From Miscanthus floridulus (Eukaryota; Streptophyta; Magnoliopsida; Poales; Poaceae): a DNA stretch of 64,000 nucleotides. A program made the position numbers and the translations under genes. Location of the stretch: positions 76,818,791-76,882,790 of the forward strand of contig NC_089584.1 in NCBI RefSeq assembly GCF_019320115.1. Direction: 5' to 3'. Below, one piece after another: positions 1 to 10,353 of the stretch. The stretch's first letter is position 1. Each line of letters starts with the position of its first letter. The notes beneath the pieces were generated by a model that was given only the letters and a program-made list of their open reading frames with translations, made no database searches and was not told where the DNA came from.

Positions 1-492
1 GTGATGCCCTTCGGATTAAAAAATGCAGACGCCACATATCAACGTGGAATGACCATTGTCCTTGATGGGTTGTTGTACGAAATCATTGAGTGCTATATAG
101 ATGATATTGTTGTAAAATCTAAGCGTGAGAAAGATCACTTAAAACACTTGGAAATGGTGTTTGACCGCCATAGAAAGCATAAATTAAAGATGAATCCTAT
201 GAAGTGCGCCTTCGGAGTATCTTCAGGAAAATTCCTTGGTTTCATAGTCACCAAGCATGGCATTGAAATTGACCCTACTAAAATAAAGAAAATTATCAAC
301 ATGCCTCGACCAACAAACTTGCATGAATTAAAGAGCCTCCAAGGCAATTTAGCATACATTAGAAAGTTCATCTCAAACCTATCCGGGAAGTGCAAACCTT
401 TTTCCTGGCTCATGAAGAAAGGAGTCCCGTTTCAATGGGATCAAGCATGTCAAAATGCATTCGAGGATATAAAAATATTTAACAAATCCCCC
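1..492 (+). pseudogene. Tat-lineage (W family) reverse transcriptase, C-terminal part, copy 1
   Basis: This is the C-terminal half of a Ty3/Gypsy reverse transcriptase, from the MPFGLKNADATYQ motif through the YIDD catalytic box (residues near 32-36) and the thumb and connection segment (LGFIVTKHGIEIDP, LAYIRKFI). It matches W pol at 8562-9055. The opal codon present in copy 2 near 8871 is absent here, so this copy reads further. The frame then runs into LTR sequence of element Z near 493 and terminates at 622, giving a meaningless chimeric tail. It is not functional alone, since the N-terminal fingers and palm lie upstream of the window. Confidence 0.9.
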
Positions 493-619
493 TATCGAGT
501 CCATAAACCTAGGGTCCCTCATGGACTGGCTTTCCAACAAAGGCTCGACCCAACAGACAATGTTGCGAGCAGCGCGCAACTCATGGGCCAGCCGAAATAC
601 CTAGACGATAGGCCAAAAG
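493..619 (+). mobile_element. 5' end of the Z LTR, copy 1
   Basis: About 127 bp match 9056-9181. In copy 2 this stretch is the outer part of the Z 5' LTR, split by insertion of Y. It ends with AAAAG (615-619), the left target duplication of Y. The exact left edge of Z is uncertain because no clear TG terminus is visible and the flanking W pol seems to lack about 20 bp. Confidence 0.7.
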
Positions 620-1006
620 TGTAACAAAACCGGCCCAATTTATACAAGATCAAGTACGGCTGTCCCTGCTAACACATTGACACGCGCATACTTTCACTTA
701 TAAAAACCCGGTAGTCTGCTGAGTGTCCCAAAAGACCTCGGTAAATCAACATCACAACCAAGATCGCATGATTAAGCAAATACACATCACATACGCAGAG
801 TTACAACAAAAATAACATTACAAATGGATTCACAAATAATAGTAAAAGTTTGGGTTTCAAAACCGATTATTGAAAACAACATAGCTTTCAAATAATTACA
901 TTAATATAAGTTCTAAATACATTGCTAGCATAAGTGACATCATCAGACAAAAGCATATAGATGAGAAGTAACTATAGAATCACCGAGCCCACCGACGGTT
1001 AGCCAC
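620..1006 (-). mobile_element. Y LTR fragment, copy 1
   Basis: This matches 9182-9567 and the inner end of the right Y LTR (from 28205). It starts with TGTAACAAAAC and runs to GCCAC (1002-1006), where T is inserted. On the minus strand it is the 3' end of the left Y LTR. Confidence 0.85.
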
Positions 1007-1623
1007 TGTGGCAGAACCTCCTAAGAAATTGGGCCCACATGCACCTATCGTTGTCTTAACAGACCTTGGATAGCGTACACGAGTTCCCAACAACTCAATA
1101 GGTCTATCGGGTGTCCTCCATTTTGAAATTTGAATTTGGGGGTGCATTTGAGCATTTGAATCATTTCAAAATTACTCCAAATTTTATATGTAAACTTGAA
1201 AAACTTTGAATACCAAAGTTGATCCTTATAAAATAATCTTCAACTTTGCTTTTTGCCTCAATCCCAAATTCCACATGGATTTTGAATTAGACAAAAGGGG
1301 CAAAAAAGACTTTTGTGATTTGAATTTGAATTCAAATTTGATTTGTTTTCCTTTTACTTTAACGTTGATTTTTGACCAGTAACATGGCCCATTAGGGTTA
1401 TTTGAGTCAAATGACACATGGCCTCACATGATCACATGAAATTTGACCCTTGTGGTCATGATCTTTATTTATGGTTTTGAATCACGTCACATGAAATAAC
1501 AACATTATGAAATAAAGCTTATTTAGTGAATGCATTCAAAATTTTCTACTTCATGAATGCTTTGCAATGCATATGATGACATGGCAAGTTTTAGTGCTAG
1601 GTCAAAACACCAGAGGTGTTACA
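1007..1623 (-). mobile_element. T 3' LTR (internally deleted), copy 1
   Basis: This 617-bp solo-sized LTR is equivalent to 9568-10183. On the minus strand it begins TGTAACACCTC and ends in CCACA. It carries the same roughly 3.05-kb internal deletion as copy 2 (fusion at GTGTCC/TCCATTTTG), so the deletion predates the segmental duplication. Over the last 500 bp it differs from copy 2 by about two substitutions and one indel. Confidence 0.9.
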
Positions 1624-1646
1624 ACCCTTCCCCCTTAAAGAAATCT
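1624..1646 (-). other. Polypurine tract of T, copy 1
   Basis: On the minus strand the purine run TTTAAGGGGGAAGGGT directly abuts the TGTAACACC start of the 3' LTR, as expected for a plus-strand DNA primer of a chromovirus. Confidence 0.8.
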
Positions 1647-1793
1647 TATCCCGAGATTTAAAACCTAGAGGTAAGTAATGGAAAAGGAAATGTGTCAAGC
1701 TAACACATCATAACTTTATTCAAAAGGCTAGTGAGGGGGTTTTCCATTCTGTTGACAAATGAGACAAGTTACAATATAGACAAGGTATTGCAA

Positions 1794-3305
1794 CTAGATA
1801 GAAGCAAAGAAGCCAGGAAAGTTTTCTTCTAAGTAATCCTTGGACTCCCAAGTAGCTTCATCTTCAGTGTGTTGATTCCATTGTACTTTGTAGAACTTGA
1901 TTGTACGTCTTCGAGTAACTTGATCTTTTTGATCTAAGACTCTAATGGGGTACTCGGCATAAGTCAAATCAGGCTCTAGTTCTACATCACCAAAGTCAAT
2001 CTCTTGGTCAGGTACTTGAAGACACTTCTTTAACTGAGATACATGGAAGATATCATGCACAGCTGACATGTGATCTGGTAGCTTGACGCGATAGGTGACC
2101 GGTCCACATCATTGTTGGATCTGAAAAGGACCTACAAAACAGGGCGCCAACTTTCCCTGAATCCCAAAACGATGAACTCCTTTCATCGATGATACCTTGA
2201 GGTAGACATAATCTCCCACTTTGAATTCTAGCGGTCGTCTCCTCTTATCAGCATAGCTTTTCTGTCGGGATTGAGCTACCTTCATATTGGCTTGTGTGAG
2301 TTTAACTTTCTCTTCAGCTTCCTTGACCACATCCGGTCCAAAGAACCAACATTCTCCAGCTTCTGACCAACTTAAAGGTGTCTGGCATCTACGACCATAC
2401 AATGCTTCGAATGGTGCCATTTTAATGCTCTCTTGATGGCTATTGTTATATGAGAATTCAGCTAAAGGAAGACATTCATCCCATTTAGCACCATAGGAAA
2501 GGACACATGCTCTTAGCATATCTTCAAGAATTTGATTTACCCTCTCAGTCTATCCATCTGTTTGCGGATGATAAGCAGAACTACGGATAAGTTTAGTTCC
2601 CAAAGACTCATGTAAACTTTTCCAAAACTTGGATATAAACAATGACCCTCTGTCAGAAACAATGGTCTTGGGTGCCCCATGTAGACTGAAGATTCTATCA
2701 AGATAAAGCTTTGCATACTATTCCGCTCGATATTTATCTCTGACTGGTAGGAAGTGAGCTATCTTGGTTAGACGATCAACAATAACCCATATTGAATTGC
2801 AGCCTGCAGATGTTCTAGGCAATCCCACGATGAAGTCCATATAGATATCTTCCCACTTCCAAGATGGAACTGGCAATGAATGTAATGGACCTATAGTCTT
2901 CATATGAACCGCTTTGACTCTCTGACAAATATCACACTTGGCTACATATTGAGCTATTTCTATTTTCATTTTGGTCCACCAAAATCTCTTTCTCAGATCA
3001 TGATACATTTTGTTGCTACCCGGATGAATAGAGTATCTTGTAGAATGTGCTTCATCAAGAATCTGCTTTCGCAGCTCCAGATTTTTGGGTACTACCAATC
3101 TATCCTTAAACCATACAATATCTAATTCATCAATCTTGAAACATGTTGGTCTTCCAGATCTGACTTTATCCTTAATATGGGCTATACCCTTACTTTTCTG
3201 TTGAGCAGCAATGATCTGATCTTTGATAGTGGACTCAACTAAAATATTGGATAGGGAACCTTGTTCTATGATTTGTAAATTCAGATGCTCCATCTCTTGA
3301 CACAA
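1794..3305 (-). pseudogene. T integrase with C-terminal chromodomain, copy 1
   Basis: Read on the minus strand, this is a Tekay/Del integrase. In order it has an HHCC zinc-binding N-terminus (H near IHPGSNKMYH, then CDICQ), the catalytic core starting at MDFIVGLPRTSAG, the GRRCQTPLSW segment, the FKVGDYVYLKV C-terminal domain, and a chromodomain (YPIRVLDQKD, FYKVQWNQH, EDEATWE) ending LEENFPGFFASI. Chromodomain integrases target chromatin-marked DNA. Copy-specific amber codons lie at 2718-2720 (the Gln of AEQYAKLY) and 2550-2552 (the Gln of TDGQTER); both are intact in copy 2. A stop near 2112 is shared by both copies. It cannot make a full product. Confidence 0.92.
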
Positions 3306-4428
3306 TGTTCATTGCATAGGTTCTACAATCAAACAATGACAATGACTCTTGCGACTCAGGGCATCAGCAACCACATTAGCCTTGCCCGGATGATAATGCA
3401 CTTCTAAGTCATAATCTTTGATAAGTTCTAACCATCTTCTTTGCCTCATATTCAACTCTGACTGAGTGAAGATGTATTTCAAACTTTTGTGATCCATATA
3501 GATATGACATATATTGCCCAATAAATAATGTCACCAAATCTTGAGTGAATGAACAACAACGGCTAATTCAAGGTCATGGGTGGGATAATGGTCTTCATGC
3601 TTCTTGAGTTGTCTGGAAGCATACACTATAACTCTGCCTTCTTGCATAAGAACACAGCCAATACCAATTCCAGATGCATCACAATAGATATCAAACGGCC
3701 TTTCGATATCAGGTTGTGCTAATACTAGTGCAGTTGTTAGCAATTTCTTCAATGTCTGAAAGGCCTCCTCACATTCTGTTGACCATACAAACTTAGTTTG
3801 ATTTTTCAGCAATCCAGTAATTGGCTTCGCAATTCTAGAGAAGTCAGGGATGAACCGACGATAATACCCTGCCAATCCTAGAAAACTACGAAGTTGATGA
3901 ACAGTTGTAGGTGCTTTCCAGTTAAGGACTTCTTCTACCTTGCTCGGATCAACAGCTATACCTTCAGCAGATAAGACATGACCCAAAAATTGTACTTCCT
4001 CCAACCAAAATGCACATTTGCTGAATTTGGCATATAGTTGGTGATCTCTTAATCTTTGTAGAACAATACGGAGATGTTTCGCATGTTCCTCTTTGCTCTT
4101 AGAATAGATAAGAATGTCATCAATGAACACCACTACAAACTTATCCAACTCAGGCATGAAAACTGAGTTCATCAGGTACATGAAGTGAGCCAGGGCATTG
4201 GTTAGCCCAAAAGACATGACTAGATACTCATATAGACCATATCGAGTAGTGAACGCTGTCTTCGGCACATCTTCTCGTCTGATCTTAATCTGGTGATAGC
4301 CTAATCTCAAGTCTATCTTCGAGAACACCTTAGCTCCCGCAAGTTGATCAAAAAGCAAATCAATTCGGGGCAAGGGGTATTTGTTCTTGATGGTGACTTC
4401 ATTCAACGGCCGATAGTCAACACATAAC
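3306..4428 (-). pseudogene. T reverse transcriptase-RNase H, truncated, copy 1
   Basis: Minus-strand reading gives the Ty3 RT palm ([26 protein letters not shown] catalytic box) followed by RNase H ([47 protein letters not shown]). The two parts are separated by a stop near 3530 at an Arg codon position (KIW-stop-HYL). The RT N-terminus is cut off at 4428, where the duplicated block ends and filler DNA begins. A methionine reading out of the filler makes an artificial start and should not be taken as real. Confidence 0.9.
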
Positions 4429-4639
4429 ATGTATATGGCGCCGAGGGGTACCGGCCACGTCAACGCCACCTAGGATTTTGGCTAGGCACTTCGATGCCAA
4501 GATCTGTGGCGCCGAGACGTGTTACCTCGGCGCCATGAGTCCTGACGCCGACCCCAGGGTCCAAAGATGAGTTTAAGTCTCCCCAAGGGGCCAAACGTAA
4601 ATTTTCATTGAAAAAGGGTTAAATTGTAAAAAATTAGGG
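4429..4639. other. Filler at the duplication breakpoint, with hairpin
   Basis: These 211 bp match neither flank. They hold a perfect 9-bp inverted repeat, GGCGCCGAG (4508-4516) and CTCGGCGCC (4526-4534), around a 9-nt loop, and a further GGCGCCGAG at 4438-4446. The right half is A-rich. No ORF is credible. It resembles a fragment of another repeat captured during break repair, but I cannot name the family. Confidence 0.6.
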
Positions 4640-6579
4640 GCTGCAAGCCCCGGTGAAAAGTCGGCCAACAGTGCCACGACCGTGCTTTGCGCACAGGCAA
4701 TATGCCCTATTAAAGGTGTGAAAGGCCAACAAATATGGCTCGGTGAAATTCGGTTGGACGCGATCTTGGCTTCAACCCGGTTAAAGGTTCATGACACAAA
4801 ATTGGTGGATGCGCTCCACCCGGTTCATGGTAAATTTGATATGGACGCGAATTGGCTCCATATCTACATGTGTTTTAGCCACGGCAACACCGGCTAGTTC
4901 GTACCATGCATCAAAGAAAATAAAGAACTCGCATACTACTGCCATAAAGAAAGATCATGCCTAGGTTTCTATCAAATCAAAGAAACAATCATATGTGCAA
5001 ATGAAATTATATCAAAGACAAGACATTAGCTACGTACTGCATATTTCGGTCCTACAGCTCATTTTACGTCCATGCATCAGCATCCCTCCATGAAAAACGG
5101 TCATGTACAAGTACACAAATCTTGCATACAGCACGACCGTCATGTATCCTGTGCCAAAGTATTGTCCACGGTTTATATCTTAACCAAATTACCAAATAAA
5201 ACAAAGGGTTGCGCAGGTTACGTCCTGGTAGGCACCCTTGCATTTTACAACTCCCTTGCTGAATTTTGGTGTCTAAATCAGACAACATGTATGAAAATAA
5301 ATAGAGTTGCTAAATTAATGCTACATGCTAATGGTCCTGCATATAGGCCCCTTAGTAGCGTGAATAAATAAACAAAACTTTGCCATATTGCATTTCTCCA
5401 CGTAATGAATATGTTATGGTTATTAGTGCATTTCAATCAAATAAATAAACTGTGATATTGGGTCTCAGGTGTACTCATCCACGGCACCATGTTTCGGCCA
5501 TCGGCATGTAAATAGAAGTATATAGTTAAAACAAAAGAAATTATACTATACATGCATAAAAACAAGTCGGTTCACCACATACTGCCTGCTAGTGCATTCA
5601 TGCTGCCGTGGAATCAAGTATTATGCATCATGCATTAGATAAAATTACACCATTTTAAATTACGGCCAGACCATATTAAATACACTAAATGGTTTCTTCA
5701 TATTATATTAAGTCCCATGTTATGATTGCCTATGCTAATCAACCTGCTGCACTCTCCGGTTAAATAAAATAACCAAAATGTCACAAATATGTAGACTTAG
5801 CTAGTTCAAATAAGCTCGGTCATATTCATCCATCATCATAATTTCTAATTAAGTTGGATTATGCCTCATGTAGGCCCTCCAAATGCTATGCATCACAACT
5901 AACTTAAATCTAGCTCCTTAGTTAGACTGCACTCATATAAGGTTATGTCTAGCTTTAACAAACCAAACCAAATCAAATTAAATAGCATAGTGCATGGGAA
6001 CCCTTGGTCAAATACCATGTCAGGAGCATGTACGCCAACTTTGATAAAACAAATCAACTCCATACGTCACACCTAGGTTTGGTGCAACAACATATCTTCC
6101 TGAACCTTGACAAGTGCCCATATAAAATATTGCGCCATATGTTGAGTACATTTATAAATGTCAAACCATTCCCTCCATGATTCAACAAGACTATGTCAAA
6201 CTTAGTCTTCAAGATAAGCCACATCCATATATGATACAATGCACTATACATCATTCAAGAAATGATCATGGCCAAGTGCAAAATATACATATGCATCCAT
6301 CCGCGACTACAAGATTGAAGACTTTGTTTTCTTTTGTAGTTTGTAATAGGAAGCCATATGATGTAATCTTATTTTTCATGTACTCATGTTGGAACTCTTA
6401 ATCAGGGGTGTTCTCTACGGAGATGTAATTAACTTACTTTTTATGCAAATATAAGAATTATGGAAGTATGGACTTGCAATACCTGTTCTTTTTCTTGTGT
6501 CCCAATTAAATTTAACCAAAACCAAATTTGTCTCCGCTGACGCGGAGGCGGGTCATAGCCGCCCGTTTCCCCGCTATCA
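4640..6579 (+). mobile_element. W 5' LTR, truncated at its 5' side
   Basis: The sequence from GGCTGCAAGCCC to the CTATCA terminus matches 53645-55610 of the 3' LTR with few differences. The first roughly 1.2 kb of the LTR (equivalent to 52438-53644, including the TATA box) is missing, so this copy has no promoter of its own. The break coincides with the filler at the duplication boundary. Short ORFs inside are chance. Confidence 0.92.
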
Positions 6580-6900
6580 GATTCTAGCACACCCGATGGG
6601 ACCTACTTCTCCCGTCGTCTTTGAGTTCCAACATGGTTGCATCATACGGCTTTGACCTAAATTATCAAATGAAATTATATGCGCATTCATATTTGCATTC
6701 AAGAAAACTCATATATGGTTTTCTTATATGAAGGTATGGCCGGACGTGTTCAAGACTTCATCATGATCCGCATTGGTTCCCTCTGGGTCGATGTTCCCAT
6801 GGGTCCCGTTCAATCTTTCAACAGTGCTAGTTCACTCCACACTACTGCGTCGTCGGCAGTAGTTGCTCATGACCAAGAGGTCAATTCCAAGGTTGAGGTT
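6580..6900 (+). other. W leader remnant: gag and primer binding site lost
   Basis: Only about 320 bp separate the end of the 5' LTR from protease-associated coding sequence. A Tat element would normally have a primer binding site, leader and gag of 1.5 kb or more here. The bases after the LTR (GATTCTAGCACACCC) do not resemble a common plant primer site. The simplest reading is a deletion from just inside the LTR to the end of gag. Confidence 0.65.
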
Positions 6901-7847
6901 TCACAAGCAGAAGTAAAATTATCCCAAACTCAAAGTATTACGTTGAATGATGAGGATCTATTGTTAGGAAATAAAAAGCATAACAGAACCCTTCTTATGT
7001 TCGGCGAGATCAATGATCTCCCCATTAATTGCATAATGATTGATGGTGGTTCAGCCATAAACTTGTTACCCTTGCGCACTCTTAAAAAGATTGGGTATTC
7101 TAAAGGAGACATATGTTGCTCAAATATTGTCATTCATGGCTTTAACCAAGTTGGTCAAGAAGCATTGGACACCATATCGCTGGTTCTAAAGTTTGAAAAT
7201 CTTATGACATATGTATTCTTCCATGTGATTGATGCGGCTACCTCATATAATGTTCTTATCGGTCGCCCATGGCTGCATGAAAATGGAGTTGTTCCATCTA
7301 CTCTCCATCAATGCATTAAGTATAAAGATCCTTTAGGGAGCGTAGTAAGGATTTTTGCTGATAAAAAGCCATTCACTATAGCAGAATCCTTCTATGCTGA
7401 TGTAAAGTTTTATTTGGAGCCTATTGATAAAGTCTCAAAACCAAAATTATCATTGTCGTTAGAACAAAATATCCCGAAGATAGAAGATGTCAAGTCTTCA
7501 TCAAGCCGAAAGATATACCAATACATACCAAGCAATCAAAGGAAGGAAGGTGATCCGATATTTCGCATCATAAGTAAACCTCTCAAAATAGAGGTATTTC
7601 ATTTCCAACTCCTTTACCTTCTTTGGTGCAAAATAAAATAAAACAAGCCCAACTTGAAAGGGATAATAAGAGTAAATTGGTTACACAGGTCACTTTGTTA
7701 AATAAAGATGATAAAACATTACCCATCTCTTTATATGACAACAAAGTTCTTTATATTATGCAACAGATGGGCTATGATATTTCTATTGGTCCTTCTTTAT
7801 GCGATGGCCGAGGGCAGCTCGCACCATTTAAAAAGTTGATGTCCTAG
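6679..7847 (+). pseudogene. W protease region of pol (Tat type)
   Basis: This is a retropepsin-like aspartic protease that would process the Gag-Pol polyprotein. The active-site segment is IDGGSAINLLP, with the Asp present, preceded by LLMFGEINDLPINC. Further on, SYNVLIGRPWLHENGVVPSTLHQCIKY is a typical conserved Tat segment, broken here only by normal variation. The reading frame shifts at about 7623-7641 into the frame that continues to RT, and an amber codon at 7845-7847 follows. The ATG at 6679 lies in degraded leader, so the true N-terminus was probably fused to gag and has been lost. Confidence 0.85.
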
Positions 7848-9055
7848 GCTCAGCTTGAAGCCCTACACCAAGATCAAGCATTAAAAGAAGAGAAATATGG
7901 GTTAGGCTATGAAGTTAATATGACCTCTACCAAACCTCTTGATGCTACGAAAGCATCTCCACATGTGAAAGATGGAAATCAACCAACCGTTGATGAGTTG
8001 GAAGAAATTAATATCGGCACAGACGAAGATCCCTGGCCGATCTTCATTAGTAAACATCTATCTAAAGAAAGTAAGGAAGAATACCATAAATTTCTTTCTG
8101 CAAATAGAGATATCTTTGCTTGGTCTTATGGAGAAATGCCAGGTCTAGACCCAACAGTTGTTGTGCATAAATTGGCTGTTCGAAAAGATGTTCCTCCGGT
8201 GAAGCAAGGACAAAGAAGATATCGTCTAGAACTTCTTCCACAAATAGAAACTAAAGTTGATAAACTCATAGCTGTTGGGTTTATCCGAGAAGTGAAATAC
8301 CCCAAATGGGTGTCTAGTATCATGCCCACAAAAAAGAAAAATGGGCAGATCCGTGTATGTGTGGATTTTAGAGATTTAAATAAAGCCTGTCCAAAAGATG
8401 AATTTCCAATTCCAATCTCTGAAATTTTTATTGATGGCACTATGGGATATGAAATATTCTCCTTCATGGATGGTTTCTCTGGTTACAACCAAATAAAAAT
8501 ATCACCGGAAGATGAGGAGTTAACAGCATTCCGTACACCCAAGGGCATATATTGTTATAAAGTGATGCCCTTCGGATTAAAAAATGCAGACGCCACGTAT
8601 CAACGTGCAATGACCATTGTCCTTGATGGGTTGTTGTACGAAATCATTGAGTGCTATATAGATGATATTGTTGTAAAATCTAAGCGCGAGAAAGATCACT
8701 TAAAACACTTGGAAATGGTGTTTGACCGCCATAGAAAGCATAAATTAAAGATGAATCCTATGAAGTGCGCCTTTGGAGTATCTTTAGGAAAATTCCTTGG
8801 TTTCATAGTCACCAAGCATGGCATTGAAATTGACCCTACTAAAATAAAGAAAATTATCAACATGCCTCGATGAACAAACTTGCATGAATTAAAGAGCCTC
8901 CAAGGCCATTTAGCATACATTAGAAAGTTCATCTCAAACCTGTCCGGGAGGTGCAAACCTTTTTCCTGGCTCATGAAGAAAGGAGTCCTGTTTCAATGGG
9001 ATCAAGCATGTCAAAATGCATTCGAGGATATTAAAAATATTTAACAAATCCCCCT
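7848..9055 (+). pseudogene. W reverse transcriptase (Tat type)
   Basis: In frame after the 7845 amber, this holds the linker (DPWPIFISKHL) and the RT domain: GFIREVKYPKWVSSIM, ICVDFRDLNKACPKDEFP-like palm, FMDGFSGYNQI, MPFGLKNADATYQ and YIDDIVV, the catalytic aspartates near 8660-8670. The domain would copy element RNA into DNA in virus-like particles. An opal codon near 8871 (copy 1 reads Pro there) and an indel near 9030 disable the end. Coding then stops where Z is inserted and resumes as RNase H at 36328. Confidence 0.93.
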
Positions 9056-9181
9056 ATCGAGTCCATAAACCTAGGGTCCCTCATGGACTGGCTTCCCAAC
9101 AAAGGCTCGACCCAACAGACAATGTTGCGAGCAGCGCGCAACTCATGGGCCAGCCGAAATACCTAGACGATAGGCCAAAAG
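9056..9181 (+). mobile_element. Z 5' LTR, left part
   Basis: This is the outer segment of the Z LTR, ending with AAAAG (9177-9181), the left target duplication of Y. The LTR continues at 33123 beyond Y. The small 3' LTR of Z does not cover this part, so its assignment rests on its position between W pol and Y. Confidence 0.65.
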
Positions 9182-9567
9182 TGTAACAAAACCGCCCAAT
9201 TTATACAAGATCAAGTACGGCTGTCCCTGCTAACACATTGACACGCGCATACTTTCACTTATAAAAACCCGATAGTCTGCCGAGTGTCCCAAAAGACCTC
9301 GGTAAATCAACATCATAACCAAGATTGCATGATTAAGCAAATACACATCACATACGCAGAGTTACAACAAAAATAACATTACAAATGGATTCACAAATAA
9401 TAGTAAAAGTTTGGGTTTCAAAACCGATTATTGAAAACAACATAGCTTTCAAATGATTACATTAATATAAGTTCTAAATACATTGCTAGCATAAGTGACA
9501 TCATCAGACAAAAGCATATAGATGAGAAGTAACTATAGAATCACCGAGCCCATCGGTGGTTAGCCAC
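9182..9567 (-). mobile_element. Y left LTR, part 1
   Basis: This matches the right Y LTR from 28205. It ends in GCCAC (9563-9567), the target duplication made by T; the LTR resumes at 19599. Confidence 0.9.
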
Positions 9568-10183
9568 TGTGGCAGAACCTCCTAAGAAATTGGGCCCACA
9601 TGCACCTATCGTTGTCTTAACAGACCTCAGATAGCGCACACGAGTTCCCAACAACTCAACAGGTCTATCAGGTGTCCTCCATTTTGAAATTTGAATTTGG
9701 GGTGCATTTGAGCATTTGAATCATTTCAAAATTACTCCAAATTTTATATGTAAACTTGAAAAACTTTGAATACCAAAGTTGATCCTTATAAAATAATCTT
9801 CAACTTTGCTTTTTGCCTCAACCCCAAATTCCACATGGATTTTGAATTAGACAAAAGGGGCAAAAAGGACTTTTGTGATTTGAATTTGAATTCAAATTTG
9901 ATTTGTTTTCCTTTTACTTTAACGTTGATTTTTGACCAGTAACATGGCCCATTAGGGTTATTTGAGTCAAATGACACATGGCCTCACATGATCACATGAA
10001 ATTTGACCCTTGTGGTCATGATCTTTATTTATGGTTTTGAATCACGTCACATGAAATAACAACATTATGAAATAAAGCTTATTTAGTGAATGCATTCAAA
10101 ATTTTCTACTTCATGAATGCTTTGCAATGCATATGATGACATGGCAAGTTTTAGTGCTAGGTCAAAACACCAGAGGTGTTACA
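9568..10183 (-). mobile_element. T 3' LTR with 3.05-kb internal deletion
   Basis: It keeps the inner 110 bp and the last 500 bp of the LTR. Compared with the 5' LTR, bases equivalent to 16042-19089 are gone, fused at a 3-bp microhomology (TCC). The deletion removes the conserved A-B-C module and most of the GC-rich part. Confidence 0.93.
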
Positions 10184-10206
10184 ACCCTTCCCCCTTAAAG
10201 AAATCT
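10184..10206 (-). other. Polypurine tract of T
   Basis: The minus-strand TTTAAGGGGGAAGGGT abuts the 3' LTR start TGTAACACC. It is the same tract as at 1624-1646. Confidence 0.82.
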
Positions 10207-10353
10207 TGTCCCAAGATTTAAAACCTAGAGGGAAGTAATGGAAAAGGAAATGTGTCAAGCTAACACATCATAACTTTATTCAAAAGGCTAGTGAGGGGGT
10301 TTTCCATTCTGTTGACAAACGAGACAAGTTACAATATAGACAAGGTATTGCAA

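Larger units (their letters stand above)
1..4428. repeat. Segmental duplication, copy 1 (partner 8562-12987)
   Basis: This block repeats 8562-12987 at an offset of 8559-8561 bp. It contains the same four element pieces joined at the same points: W reverse transcriptase, a Z LTR scrap, a Y LTR scrap, then the deleted 3' LTR and pol of T. Because four independent junctions are shared, this is duplication of an already nested locus and not a second set of insertions. By-eye counts give about 2% substitutions overall, uneven along the length. Homology stops at 4428, inside the T reverse transcriptase. Its left edge lies outside the window. Confidence 0.93.

Noticed and set aside
1..622. 207-codon intact polymerase ORF
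   Set aside because: The C-terminal 40 residues are Z LTR read by chance; the N-terminus is outside the window. It is a fragment.
3531..4469. RT ORF starting with ATG at 4469
   Set aside because: The start and first residues come from filler DNA beyond the duplication breakpoint; the true RT continues upstream in copy 2.
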